This document shows, piece by piece, positions 48,935 to 58,125 of a DNA stretch of 64,000 nucleotides; position 1 is the stretch's first letter, and each line of letters begins with the position of its first letter. The notes under the pieces are model-generated. The model was given only the letters and a program-made list of their open reading frames with translations, did no database searches and was not told the origin of the DNA. This stretch comes from Lampropedia puyangensis (GTDB taxonomy: Bacteria > Pseudomonadota > Gammaproteobacteria > Burkholderiales > Burkholderiaceae_C), in assembly GCF_004833285.1 (NCBI RefSeq), contig NZ_STFG01000001.1, positions 124,001 to 188,000 of the forward strand. Reading direction: 5' to 3'. The translations under genes were made by a program, and so were the position numbers.

Positions 48935-49678
48935 ATGGATCATCCAAACACTACTCTAGGCCTGAGTGTTTTAGCGCAGTTCGCAGACATCGCCAAAACG
49001 CTGGGCAACCCGCAGCGCTTGGTGCTGCTTGAAAAACTGTCGTACGGTGAGATTGCGGTCGAGCCATTGGCGGAACATGCACAGCTGAGCATTGCCAACG
49101 CCTCCCAGCATTTGCAGACGCTCAAACGCGGTGGCTTTGTGACGGCGCGCAGGCATGGCAAGCAGATGCTCTACCAGTTGGGCCAAGGCCCGCTGACCGA
49201 GGTGCTGGCAGCTTTGCGCAACTATGCGGAGTTTCAGCGCAGAGAGTTGCACAAAACGATTGCGCAAGATTTTCACCTGCAGCAGCTCGAAGCGATCAGC
49301 GTGACGGAGCTGCAACGTCGCATGGGCGAGCAAACCACCATGCTCATTGATGTGCGCTCGGAGGTGGAGTTCGCGCAAGCGCACATTCCGGGCTCGGTGA
49401 ACATTCCCATTGCGCAACTGCAATCGCAATTGCAGCAATTGCCACAGGCCAACATCGTGGCCTATTGCCGCGACCCTTACTGCATCTCATCGACGCAGGC
49501 TGTGGAGCTGCTGCTGCGCCACGGCTACCAAGCGCAGCGCTTGATTGGCGGCGTGCCGGAGTGGGCTCAGGCGGGGATGGCTATAGCTACTAATGCAGCG
49601 ACTAGTTCTGCGGCAAGCGCTCCGAAAAGCTCTGAGGCAAAGTCAGCAAACCGTATGAAGAAAAATCCAAAACGCTAG
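48935..49678 (+). CDS. ArsR-family repressor fused to a rhodanese domain
   Basis: A protein of 247 residues. The winged helix spans about 12-100 (DIAKTLGNPQRLVLLEKLSY, ANASQHLQTLKRGGFVTAR). The rhodanese domain spans about 125-215 with DVRSEVEFAQAHIPGSVNIP and active loop CRDPYC (Cys about 184 and 189). A low-complexity Ala/Ser/Lys tail follows. Such fusions are thought to sense reactive sulfur or thiol state through the rhodanese cysteine. The palindrome upstream is the likely autoregulatory operator, controlling the DUF1360 gene as well. Confidence 0.92.
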   Translation: MDHPNTTLGLSVLAQFADIAKTLGNPQRLVLLEKLSYGEIAVEPLAEHAQLSIANASQHLQTLKRGGFVTARRHGKQMLYQLGQGPLTEVLAALRNYAEFQRRELHKTIAQDFHLQQLEAISVTELQRRMGEQTTMLIDVRSEVEFAQAHIPGSVNIPIAQLQSQLQQLPQANIVAYCRDPYCISSTQAVELLLRHGYQAQRLIGGVPEWAQAGMAIATNAATSSAASAPKSSEAKSANRMKKNPKR

Positions 49679-49695
49679 GCTTGGCCCGAACGCCA

Positions 49696-50577
49696 CTATG
49701 CCGCTGCTTCCTGCACGATCCAGTCGATGAAAGCACGCACCTCTGCGCGGGCACTGGCACCGGGCTGGGTGACGGTGTAATAGGCAAACCGCGCAGGCCA
49801 CGGCTTGTCCAGCACTTGCACCAGCCTGCCCGCAGCAATTTCCTCCAGCGCGTAGGCTTGGGGCACCAGCGCCAAACCTTGTCCCGCCTCGGCGGCGCGA
49901 ATCAGCAAAAAATCGTCCTCAAAAGCGCTGCCGCGCTGGGCGCGCACATCCTCTGGAACGCCATGCGCTTGCAGCCAAAGTGCCCAATCAGCACGATCCC
50001 CATCGTGCAGCAAAGGGTAGTCAAGGCAATCGGCCGCCTCCTGAATCGTGGCTTGATGCTCCGCCAAAAACGCTGGCGATGCCACAGGCGTTAAGACCGG
50101 CGCCATCAATGGCATCACCTCCAGTCCGGGGTAATCGCCCAGCCCGTGCCGCAGCGCCACATCCACCCGATCGCGGCGCAAATCGACCAGCTCCGACGTT
50201 GCCTCCACCCGAATTTCAATGTCCGGGTGCAGCAGCTTAAAGCGCCCCAGTCGAGGCACCAGCCACGACGCCGCAAACGTCGCCACGGTGCTCACCGTCA
50301 GGCTCTTTTGGGCTTTTGCGGCTTCTAAGTTGCGCACGGCTTGGTCGATTTGCAGAAAGGCCTGCAGCAACTGCGGATGGATGCTGACACCCGCTGGCGT
50401 GAGGCGCATGCCGGAGCGCTCACGCTCCAACAGCACAACCCCTAAGCGATCTTCCAGCAAGCGAATTTGCTGGCTGACCGCCCCCGGCGTGACGTGCAGG
50501 GCCTGCGCTGCGGCTTTGACGCTGCCGCGCTGCCCCACCTCGACAAAGGTGCGCAAAGCTTGCAAAGGATGGTTCAT
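49696..50577 (-). CDS. LysR-family transcriptional regulator (GcvA-like)
   Basis: A protein of 293 residues. The N-terminal HTH is about 1-60 (LQALRTFVEVGQRGSVKAAA, VTPGAVSQQIRLLEDRLG). The substrate-binding domain begins near 90 (LTVSTVATFAASWLVPRLGR) and has the GcvA-type RDRVDVALRHGLGDYPGLEV. It is divergent from a glutathione S-transferase gene with an inverted repeat between them, so control of that gene and the following ones is likely. The effector is unknown. Confidence 0.93.
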   Translation of the reverse strand: MNHPLQALRTFVEVGQRGSVKAAAQALHVTPGAVSQQIRLLEDRLGVVLLERERSGMRLTPAGVSIHPQLLQAFLQIDQAVRNLEAAKAQKSLTVSTVATFAASWLVPRLGRFKLLHPDIEIRVEATSELVDLRRDRVDVALRHGLGDYPGLEVMPLMAPVLTPVASPAFLAEHQATIQEAADCLDYPLLHDGDRADWALWLQAHGVPEDVRAQRGSAFEDDFLLIRAAEAGQGLALVPQAYALEEIAAGRLVQVLDKPWPARFAYYTVTQPGASARAEVRAFIDWIVQEAAA

Positions 50578-50581
50578 ATTT

Positions 50582-50600
50582 AATTTAGTAAATCTAAATT
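50582..50600. promoter_or_regulatory. Inverted repeat, probable LysR-regulator box
   Basis: aatttag-taaat-ctaaatt is a perfect 7-bp dyad with a five-base centre, containing the T-N11-A pattern of LysR boxes. It starts 5 bp upstream of the regulator's ATG and about 95 bp upstream of the GST gene. A half copy (aatttagttta) recurs near 50670. Confidence 0.6.
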
Positions 50601-50693
50601 TATTGAGCAGAAATTATCGCTTTATAAGCAGATTCATTAGAAAGAAAATCGAATTTCTTTACAAATAATCAATTTAGTTTAACTGCATATTCA

Positions 50694-51317
50694 ATGCTGC
50701 ATCTCTATTCCGACAGTTCCCCTAACGGCTTCAAAGCCAGCATTGCGCTGGAGGAGCTTGCCATCCCGTACCAGCTTCACCATGTGCGCATCGATGCGGG
50801 CGAGCACCGCCACCCCGCGTTCCTCGCGCTCAACCCGCATGGCCGCATTCCGGTGCTGCAGGACAGCGAAACCGGCGTGGTGCTTTTTGAGTCTTCCGCC
50901 ATCCTTTTGTACTTGGCCGAGAAAACGGGCCGACTGCTCCCCACCGAGCCACCTGCCCGATGGGAGGCGATCAAGTGGCTGCAATTCCAAGCTGCCAGCG
51001 TGGAGCCGCTGCTGGGGCAGCGCGTGCACTTTGAGTTGTTCGCCACAGAAGCTATGCCTGCGGCCGTTGCGCGTTACCGCCGCCTCACAGAAGAAGCCTT
51101 TGGTGTGCTGGATGACGCCCTTGCCAACCGCCCGTATTTTGCGGGCGAGGATTACTCCATCGCCGACATTGCCCATTTCGGCTGGCTGCACATCGCGCAA
51201 ATCATCGCTTTTGACTTCCAGCAATACCGCCATTTGAGCGCATGGTTTGCGCGCGTGGCGGCTCGCCCCGCCGTCCGCAAAGGCATTACGTTGCCAGAGC
51301 CTGCAACAGGCGCATAA
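50694..51317 (+). CDS. Glutathione S-transferase family protein
   Basis: A protein of 207 residues. The N-terminal thioredoxin-like domain has MLHLYSDSSPNGFKASIALE (candidate catalytic serine 8/9), the cis-proline region NPHGRIPVLQD, and the glutathione-binding ESSAILLYLAE. The C-terminal helical domain has YFAGEDYSIADIAHFGWLHI. It resembles bacterial Nu/theta-type enzymes of the YfcG/YghU kind. Divergent from the LysR gene, which probably regulates it. The LLM oxidoreductase follows on the same strand after 45 bp. Confidence 0.93.
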   Translation: MLHLYSDSSPNGFKASIALEELAIPYQLHHVRIDAGEHRHPAFLALNPHGRIPVLQDSETGVVLFESSAILLYLAEKTGRLLPTEPPARWEAIKWLQFQAASVEPLLGQRVHFELFATEAMPAAVARYRRLTEEAFGVLDDALANRPYFAGEDYSIADIAHFGWLHIAQIIAFDFQQYRHLSAWFARVAARPAVRKGITLPEPATGA

Positions 51318-51362
51318 ACCGTCAAGTCCTCCTCAAATCGTCCCCCATTTTCACCTTCGTTT

Positions 51363-52400
51363 ATGACCGGCTCCCATTCAGCTTCTTCCACCAAAGGCTC
51401 CTCCTACGCGGCGTTTTACGCGCATCCCGGTTACCGCCGCATGTTCGCTCCGGATCGCCTAACCCTTGGCATCTTCTTGCCGCTGCGCAGCTATCAGGGC
51501 GACATGAGCGTGCTGGAAAGCCAAGCCAACTTGGTCTCCGCCATCGATCGGCAAGGTTTTGCCGCCATCTGGGTGCGCGACGTGCCGCTGTTCGATCCCA
51601 CTTTTGACGATGCAGGGCAGGTGTTCGCCCCCTTCACGTATCTGGCATTTCTGGCCGCCCGAACCCAAAACGTGGCACTGGCCACGGGCAGCGCTGTGAT
51701 TACCTTGCGCCATCCGATTGATTTGACCAAAGCCGCTGCGAGCATCGACCAACTCTCCGGTGGGCGACTCGTCATGGGCATCGCCTCGGGCGACCGACCG
51801 ATTGAGTTCCCCGCCTATGGCTTGCAGCACGCAGAGCGGGCAGAACGCTTTGCCCACGCGCTGGCAGACATGCGCCAGCTGATGCGTGCCGAACTGCAAT
51901 CCTTGCATTCGCCGCTGGGGCATTTTGACGGGGCGGAGCTGTTGCCCAAACCCGCTTTTGGCAGCATCCCCATGATGGTCACGGGCGCCTCCGGCCAATC
52001 CTTGGAGTGGATTGCCGAGCATGCGGACGGTTGGCTGACTTACCCCGGTGCCACCCACACGCCCAGAGGGCCGCAGCACCTGGCCGAGAAAATCCGCGCT
52101 TTGCGCGATCTTATTCCGGGCGGGGCATTTCGCCCGCACATGACCAATGAATGGATTGATTTGGTCGATGACCCGGACCATCCGCGCACGCCGTTGCAAG
52201 GCGGCTATGTTTTGCGCACAGGTCGTAAAGCATTGATGGCGCTGCTGGAAGCTTGGCAAGCAGCTGGGGTCAACCATGCGGCACTCGGCATTCAATTCTC
52301 GCAACGGCCAGCCGCTGAGGTTTTGGAAGAACTCGCCAACGACGTGCTGCCACACTTCCCATCCCATCACGGGCCGTCGCCATCGCCCATCTTGTGGTGA
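51363..52400 (+). CDS. Luciferase-like (LLM-class) flavin oxidoreductase
   Basis: A protein of 345 residues. TLGIFLPLRSYQGDMSVLES, AAIWVRDVPLFDPTFDDAGQ and GRLVMGIASGDRPIEFPAYG are hallmarks of the BA3436-type luciferase-like group (TIGR03571 as I recall it). It probably uses FMN to oxidise a small molecule; the substrate is unknown. It follows the GST gene at 45 bp and precedes a GNAT gene, suggesting a small detoxification operon under the LysR regulator. Confidence 0.9.
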   Translation: MTGSHSASSTKGSSYAAFYAHPGYRRMFAPDRLTLGIFLPLRSYQGDMSVLESQANLVSAIDRQGFAAIWVRDVPLFDPTFDDAGQVFAPFTYLAFLAARTQNVALATGSAVITLRHPIDLTKAAASIDQLSGGRLVMGIASGDRPIEFPAYGLQHAERAERFAHALADMRQLMRAELQSLHSPLGHFDGAELLPKPAFGSIPMMVTGASGQSLEWIAEHADGWLTYPGATHTPRGPQHLAEKIRALRDLIPGGAFRPHMTNEWIDLVDDPDHPRTPLQGGYVLRTGRKALMALLEAWQAAGVNHAALGIQFSQRPAAEVLEELANDVLPHFPSHHGPSPSPILW

Positions 52401-52444
52401 AACCTCGTACTGAGTAAGCACATCCCAAGCAATAAAGACAAGTC

Positions 52445-52921
52445 ATGCAAGAAAGAACACCACCACACCCACCGATCCATACCCGCTCGTTGCAGCCGCA
52501 AGACTGGCCGCAATGGGGGCTGCTCTACCAACAATATGCGCACTTCTACGAAGTACCGATGACGGCGACCATTGCCGAAAAAACGTGGGCTTGGCTCATG
52601 AATCCTCAGCATCCAGTAGAAGGCATCGTCGCCTTATCGGAAACCCAGCAACTGATGGGCTTGGCCCACTTCCGCGCTTGCCCAGACCCGCTGATCGCAA
52701 GCGATGTTGGTTTTCTGGACGACTTGTACGTCCTGCCAGAGCGGCGCGGCGCAGGTATTGGCCGCGCCTTGATTCAGGCGGTTGCCGCAGTCGCGCGTGA
52801 GCGGCATTGGCCGGTGGTGCGATGGGTGACCGCGAAAAACAACGCGCAAGCGCGCCGCCTTTACGACCAAATCGCAGAGGAAACCCAATGGGTGACCTAC
52901 GATTTGGAAGTCACCCGGTAA
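52445..52921 (+). CDS. GNAT-family N-acetyltransferase
   Basis: A protein of 158 residues. The GNAT fold shows acetyl-CoA motif A as DLYVLPERRGAGIGRALIQA (R/Q-x-x-G-x-G/A) at about 96-115. The last strand region is ARRLYDQIAEETQWVTYDLE. It follows the LLM gene by 44 bp on the same strand. The acceptor cannot be predicted. Confidence 0.92.
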   Translation: MQERTPPHPPIHTRSLQPQDWPQWGLLYQQYAHFYEVPMTATIAEKTWAWLMNPQHPVEGIVALSETQQLMGLAHFRACPDPLIASDVGFLDDLYVLPERRGAGIGRALIQAVAAVARERHWPVVRWVTAKNNAQARRLYDQIAEETQWVTYDLEVTR

Positions 52922-53378
52922 AGAGCAAAGAGAGGGCTTGCTTATATGGTGCGGCGGCAGAAGAACTGGCGATGTTGTGCTCTCACTTTTGTTTGCTTAG
53001 TGCAGCCCTTTTGCACCTGTTCTATCGTGCGATTGTTAAACACACTTTTGCATATAAGCGCCTCTTTTCTGCGCCTCTTGGCGTGTATTCATTCGGCTGG
53101 CACAGCCTTTGCCATATTCGGGTATAAACCTTAGCGGCGCATCCGGGCGATGCGCCCAAACTATCCCTCAACCCTGAGCTGCGCACGCTTGGCGTCGCAC
53201 ACATGCATGGCATGAAGCTTGGGGGCTTTGTTGCTTGTCTCTTTTCGCTACGGCTTGTGCTGTGGTTGATGCCTTGCTTTGCCTCCACCCTTTTGCTGCG
53301 TGTGCGCTGTCTAGGCTGCTGCATGACCTGCGGTTGATGGGTGTTTGCTCATTTCACCTTTGAAAGGATTTTGACCGC
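52922..53378. other. Intergenic region upstream of proX-like gene
   Basis: 457 bp without a supported gene. A hairpin gcgcatc-cgggc-gatgcgc is present near 53135-53154. No riboswitch, tRNA or transposon end could be recognised. It should contain the promoter of the ProX-like gene. Confidence 0.45.
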
Positions 53379-54392
53379 ATGAAGAAGCACTACCACTTTG
53401 CACGCACTCTACTGATCTCCACTCTGATGGCCGCTGGCACACTCGCCCACGCTACAGACTTACCGGGCAAAGGCGTCAAAGTGTTACCGCTGCAAAGCTC
53501 CCTCGCAGAAGAAACATTCCAAACCTTGCTGGTCACCCGTGCGCTCACGCAACTGGGCTATGACGTACAGCCAATCGAAGAAATCGAGTACCCGTTGGCG
53601 CACATCACCGTAGCCAATGGCGACGCCACTTTCATCGCCAACCACTGGAACCCGCACCACGCAGAGTTCTACAAAAGTGCAGGCGCTGATACCAAACTCT
53701 CACGCAAAGGCACCTACGTCACGGGTGCAGCGCAAGGCTACATGATCGATAAGAAAACGGCTGACGCCCACAACATCACGCACCTGAGTCAACTGAGCGA
53801 CCCCAAACTGGCCAAACTCTTTGACACCGATGGTGATGGCAAAGCCGACTTGGTGGGGCCCAGTGCAGGCTGGGGTGGTGAAGCCGTCGTTAACCACCAA
53901 ATCGCCACATTCAAGCTGCAAGATACGGTGACCTATGTGCAAGGCAATTACCCCGCACTCATTTCTGACACCCTCGCGCGTTATCGCCAAGACAAACCCG
54001 TGCTGTTTTACGCGTGGACGCCCTACTGGCTCAGCAACGTGCTGCGCCCAGGGCAAGATGTGGTATGGCTGGAAGTGCCTTTTTCTTCCATGCCCGGCGT
54101 ACAAGCTGGAACCGATACATCCCAAGCCAATGGCAAAAATTACGGCTTTCCTATCAACAACCAGTACATCGTGGCCAACAAAGCCTTTGTGGAGCAACAT
54201 CCTGCAGCTGCCAAGCTGTTTGAAATCATGGTACTGCCCATTGACGACATCAACCGCCAAAACCGTTTGATGCAAGAAGGCGAAAACCGCCAGCAAGATG
54301 TGGTGCGCCACACCGATACGTGGATTCAAACACACCAAGCCACATTCGATGGTTGGGTGAAAACCGCACTGGAAGCTGCGCGCACGCAATAA
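53379..54392 (+). CDS. proX: Glycine betaine/proline-type periplasmic binding protein (ProX family)
   Basis: A protein of 337 residues; AAAGGA lies before the ATG. The signal peptide ends near LMAAGTLAHA. The OpuAC/ProX binding fold shows GKGVKVLPLQSSLAEETFQT, the aromatic ligand-box candidates in FIANHWNPHHAEFY and FYAWTPYWLSNVL, and NNQYIVANKAF. It binds a quaternary ammonium compound in the periplasm for an ABC importer. No proV/proW genes are adjacent, so the transporter must be encoded elsewhere or the gene is a solitary copy. Confidence 0.93.
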   Translation: MKKHYHFARTLLISTLMAAGTLAHATDLPGKGVKVLPLQSSLAEETFQTLLVTRALTQLGYDVQPIEEIEYPLAHITVANGDATFIANHWNPHHAEFYKSAGADTKLSRKGTYVTGAAQGYMIDKKTADAHNITHLSQLSDPKLAKLFDTDGDGKADLVGPSAGWGGEAVVNHQIATFKLQDTVTYVQGNYPALISDTLARYRQDKPVLFYAWTPYWLSNVLRPGQDVVWLEVPFSSMPGVQAGTDTSQANGKNYGFPINNQYIVANKAFVEQHPAAAKLFEIMVLPIDDINRQNRLMQEGENRQQDVVRHTDTWIQTHQATFDGWVKTALEAARTQ

Positions 54393-54418
54393 GCCTGTTG
54401 ATCCTGAAGTGTAAAGAG

Positions 54419-54450
54419 CGCCGCCCACGCACGTGGGTCCGTGGGCGGCG
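54419..54450 (+). terminator. GC-rich hairpin after proX
   Basis: A perfect 11-bp stem cgccgcccacg / cgtgggcggcg has a 10-base loop, 26 bp after the proX stop. There is no T-run directly after it, so it may act as a weak terminator or an RNA-stabilising hairpin. A second small palindrome gcaagtttaacttgc follows at 54454. The rest of 54393-54739 shows nothing. Confidence 0.55.
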
Positions 54451-54739
54451 TAGGCAAGTTTAACTTGCGAGCTATTCAGGTTTGTTCAGATTGATCGAAG
54501 TCGTTAAATGAAGAAATTGGGGCGGGTGTCTGTACCTGTTGTATATATTTAGATTGCAAACAGTCGACCTTCTCATATTGACCCAAAGGATAGTTCGATA
54601 GAAACAACTCACTAGCTATTTTTTAGCGACAAATGCCCATCTAGTTCTGCCCTTGATGGGCATTTTTGGCTAAAAGTAGATGGATGTAAAGCCAACTGAA
54701 AACCATCTGCAAAATCTTGTTCGATTCATCCTGAGAAGT

Positions 54740-55774
54740 TTAATCAGAGGCGAAACGCAAGCCATCGACGATGGCGTACAGCGCAGCGGTGGCGTGGGTC
54801 TGTGCCGGATATTCTTCAAGCACCACAGACAAGCCGGGCAACTCGGTTTGCAAGCTTTGTGCAAAGGCCCGCGCTTGGTCTACTTGAGCGCGCTCACGCA
54901 TCATTACTGCGCGCTGGCTATCATCTGCAATTGTTGGCGCAGGGGTTTGTTCGTATTCGCCAATGGTTAGGCGTAGGCGTTGTTGCAAGTCTGCACTTGA
55001 ATCTGCGTACCGTTTGGAAAAGTCTTCTCTGAGTTGGTTGATGTAGCCCTTGTTCCACCAAATGGAGGGGCTTGAGGCGATGTAATGACGAAAGGCCTCG
55101 GGACGACTAAAGAGTGCGTACAGCGTGAACAGCCCACCGTAGGAATGACCGAGTAGGGTCTGTTCATTGCGGTCCACCGGGTAGGCTTTGGCGATGGCTG
55201 GCTGGAGCTCTTCGGTGAGAAACTGCAGAAAGCGTTGACCACCGCCTTGACGCTGGGCGCGGGTATCGCCGGTCTCGGAAAGATCGGGCGCTGGCGGTGT
55301 GTAGTCCTCCGCACGGGCTTGCTCATCCAGCATGTGTGCACCCGCGTAGCCCACGCCGACGATCAGCATAGGACGCACACGGTTTTCTTCTGCACTCATC
55401 CACATGCCTTGCGCAGCGGCGGCGACGACAGGGAACATGGCATCACCGTCGAGCACGTAGACCACGGGATAACCGTTTGCTGGCGGCTTACCAATGGTGC
55501 TGACTTGGATTCGATAGTGTCGCCCGGTGGCAGTTGAATGCAACAGATGCTCTCGCGCAAAGGGCAGCGCGGCTGGTGCAGCGCTGGTCAGCTCGCTGGT
55601 GTTTGCGTGCGTGCCAGTGGTAGGTTTGGCAGGCGTGGCAGGGGCCTCGGCGCTGGCCCCCAATGGCGGTGTCAGCATGGCGAATCCCAACGTGATGCTG
55701 CTCATGAAAGAGGCAGTGTGTGCACGTGCCTGCACTATGCAAGCGTTGAAAACGGAGTATTTACAAGCAAACAT
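54740..55774 (-). CDS. Siderophore esterase-like alpha/beta hydrolase (IroE/BesA family)
   Basis: A protein of 344 residues. An N-terminal export signal ends near PLGASA; an inner ATG at 55705 is an alternative start. Family blocks are HYRIQVSTIGKPPANGYPVV, VVYVLDGDAMFP, the nucleophile elbow LLGHSYGGLF (Ser211), and ASSPSIWWNKGY. The catalytic histidine is probably in YPAQTHATA near the end. Such periplasmic esterases hydrolyse ferric tri-catecholate siderophores. It lies 31 bp after a TonB receptor gene on the same strand, forming a receptor-esterase operon. FhuA-type receptors usually take hydroxamates, so the substrate remains open. Confidence 0.88.
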   Translation of the reverse strand: MFACKYSVFNACIVQARAHTASFMSSITLGFAMLTPPLGASAEAPATPAKPTTGTHANTSELTSAAPAALPFAREHLLHSTATGRHYRIQVSTIGKPPANGYPVVYVLDGDAMFPVVAAAAQGMWMSAEENRVRPMLIVGVGYAGAHMLDEQARAEDYTPPAPDLSETGDTRAQRQGGGQRFLQFLTEELQPAIAKAYPVDRNEQTLLGHSYGGLFTLYALFSRPEAFRHYIASSPSIWWNKGYINQLREDFSKRYADSSADLQQRLRLTIGEYEQTPAPTIADDSQRAVMMRERAQVDQARAFAQSLQTELPGLSVVLEEYPAQTHATAALYAIVDGLRFASD

Positions 55775-55805
55775 TGGGAATCCATTTCATCAGAGTCAGC
55801 CCAAA

Positions 55806-58037
55806 TCACCAGAGGTAGCGCAGCGTTGCCGTCCATTGGCGCTGCGTCCCAACAAAGCAACCGGTGCCGACACCGGCGGGCGCGCATGCGGCCAGATACT
55901 GCTTGTTGGTTGCGTTGCTGACGTTGAGCGCCAATTGCATCCCGGACAAGGCCGGCTGCAGATGGCCTAGCTCATAGCGCACCCCCAAGTCCAGTAGCGT
56001 ATAGCCAGGCACGCGCAAGGTGTTTTGCACATCGGCTCTGGAGGATGACACATGACGCGCGCCGATAGACAGGCCAAGCTGGCCCGGCAGCACCCGCCAG
56101 TCGAGCCATGCCGATGCGGTGCGTTGTGGTACACCGACTGGGCTGTTGCCCTGTTCGCCATCCACATGGCTGCGTGTGACTTTTGCATCGAGCCAAGTCA
56201 GGCTGCCGATCGCATCGAGACGCGGTGTTAGTTCAGCGCGGCCTTCGAACTCTGCGCCGCGCACACGGATTTCACCCGTTTGAATTTGCTGGGTGGCGGG
56301 TACGCCAGGTGTGGGATCTTTGGTCAAGACGTTACGGCGCTCCAGTTCAAAAACAGCAGCGCTGAGCAATAGGCCTTGCTGGGCTGGTTGGAACTTGGCA
56401 CCAAGCTCCAGCTGCCGAGCTGTGCTGGGTTTGAATGGATCGCCATTGAGATTGATGGCGGTAGTGGGCTCGAAGGAGGTGGAATAGCTAAAGTACGGCG
56501 ACAGGCCATTGCTGAAGCGGTACATCAAGCTTGCAGAGCCACTGAGTTTGCTATCGCGCTGGCGCAATTGGGTGTGTACGCCGCTGGTTAATACGGTGAC
56601 GTCGTCGGTGTTGCGTGCGCGATCTTGTCGCAAGCCTACTTGTGCAAGCCAAGCGCCGAGCTCAAGCTGGTCTTGCAAGTACACGCCTAGCTGGGTTTGG
56701 CGGCGCTGTGCGTCGGAGGTGAAAGCCGGTATTGCGACATCAATACCGTAGGTGGGATTGAGAAAATCCAACGGCATGCCGGGCGCGCCACTGCCGAGTT
56801 GGCGCGTGGCCTTGCTGCGCTGCCAATCGAGGCCTGCCAGCAGCGTGTGTTGCACCTGCCCGGTTCGTACACGCCAACGCAGCTGGGTGTCAGTGTTGAG
56901 GCCATCCAAGTCCTCATCTGCAGCGCTTGCCTGGCGCAACAAGATGCTGTTGGCGGGGTTGAGCAGTGCCGCTGAAATGTTGCGGTACTGAGAGTCAGCG
57001 CTCAGCCAGCGACCTTGATGCCGCAGGTGCAAGGTATCGCTGAATGCATGGTCTAGACGCCAACTCAGGCTGTTTTGCGTGCGATCGAAACGCTCGAAAG
57101 CGGGCTCGGTGGTGACCAAATCGTAAGGAATGCGCCCAAGTGGATGTGGCAACAAGGTGCCATGCGCAGGCAGGCCGTTGTAGTCGCCCGCGTGCGGATC
57201 GCGTTGTAAATAAGCCTGAATGTTCAATTCGGTCTCGGCTTGCGGTTTCCAGGTCAGCGCAGGTGCCAGCAGATGGCGCCGTTCAGTTAGGCCACTGGTG
57301 CTTTTGGCATCGCGCGTTAAGGCCACCAAGCGCCAAGCAAGAGTGCCGTCGGCGTTGACTGCGTCACCCAAGTCAATCGATGCCTGCCGTAGGTTGTGAT
57401 TGCCTGCACTGAGTTGCAGCTCACGCACGTGTTCGAATACGGGGCGACGTGTGACTTGATTGACCAGCCCGCCAGGAGACGCTTGGCCGTAGAGCACAGA
57501 GTTCGGCCCGCGGACCAAGTCAATGCGTTCGAGTGCCCATGGATCAATGCTGGGCACCAGGTAAGACAGCCCACGCGGCAAACGCAATCCGTCGAGGTAG
57601 TTGACGTAGTTGGCACTCTGACCGAAACCACCAAAGCCGCGCAAAAACACCGTGTCATAGCGCGCCGAAGCGCGCGCTTCGGCCACCACGCCGGGGCTAT
57701 AGCGCAGCGCTTGCGCGGTGCTGGTCACCGCTTGGTCACGCATTTGATCGCGTGTGACCACAGAAATAGAGGCCGCCGTATCGCCCAAGCGGGTGTCGGT
57801 TTTGGTTGCGGTGGCGCTGCGCTCGGCGATGTGACCGGGCGGCGACTCCCAATCTTGACCCGTTGGCTTGACCGTTACGGCAGGCAACTGCGGTACGCTG
57901 TCTTGGGGCAGTTGGGCCCACACAGTGTTGTGTTGCGCAGCCATGCCATACACACAAAAAACCAAAGTGAGGACGCCGCGCTGCGGCAGAGGTGCCAGAT
58001 TTATTGCCTGCATAGTAAATGGACGATACGCCTTCAT
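55806..58037 (-). CDS. FhuA-like TonB-dependent receptor without STN domain
   Basis: A protein of 743 residues. After the signal (about 1-41) the TonB-box region is LPAVTVKPTG. The plug has DTAASISVVTRDQMRDQAVT and GPNSVLYGQASPGGLVNQVT, the FhuA/FoxA-type plug. The barrel ends with NATNKQYLAACAPAGVGTGC and LRYLW: the disulfide-like C...C pair and terminal aromatic typical of FhuA-type receptors. It is the only receptor here without an STN domain, and its control fits that: an AraC-type regulator is divergent and a strong Fur-like box lies at its start. The esterase gene follows. An alternative start is 58013. Confidence 0.94.
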   Translation of the reverse strand: MKAYRPFTMQAINLAPLPQRGVLTLVFCVYGMAAQHNTVWAQLPQDSVPQLPAVTVKPTGQDWESPPGHIAERSATATKTDTRLGDTAASISVVTRDQMRDQAVTSTAQALRYSPGVVAEARASARYDTVFLRGFGGFGQSANYVNYLDGLRLPRGLSYLVPSIDPWALERIDLVRGPNSVLYGQASPGGLVNQVTRRPVFEHVRELQLSAGNHNLRQASIDLGDAVNADGTLAWRLVALTRDAKSTSGLTERRHLLAPALTWKPQAETELNIQAYLQRDPHAGDYNGLPAHGTLLPHPLGRIPYDLVTTEPAFERFDRTQNSLSWRLDHAFSDTLHLRHQGRWLSADSQYRNISAALLNPANSILLRQASAADEDLDGLNTDTQLRWRVRTGQVQHTLLAGLDWQRSKATRQLGSGAPGMPLDFLNPTYGIDVAIPAFTSDAQRRQTQLGVYLQDQLELGAWLAQVGLRQDRARNTDDVTVLTSGVHTQLRQRDSKLSGSASLMYRFSNGLSPYFSYSTSFEPTTAINLNGDPFKPSTARQLELGAKFQPAQQGLLLSAAVFELERRNVLTKDPTPGVPATQQIQTGEIRVRGAEFEGRAELTPRLDAIGSLTWLDAKVTRSHVDGEQGNSPVGVPQRTASAWLDWRVLPGQLGLSIGARHVSSSRADVQNTLRVPGYTLLDLGVRYELGHLQPALSGMQLALNVSNATNKQYLAACAPAGVGTGCFVGTQRQWTATLRYLW

Positions 58038-58041
58038 AGGT

Positions 58042-58060
58042 GATAATGAAACTCATTAAT
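58042..58060. promoter_or_regulatory. Strong Fur-box-like site
   Basis: gataatgaaactcattaat shows good dyad symmetry (ATGAaacTCAT) and close agreement to GATAATGATAATCATTATC. It lies in the divergent promoter region of the FhuA-like receptor and the AraC-type regulator, just before the receptor ATG. Confidence 0.7.
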
Positions 58061-58125
58061 TTTATGCCAGCGCACGGAGTCATTCTCTTTGCGGCCGATG
58101 CAGTTTTATTTGCAGAAAGAGCAAT

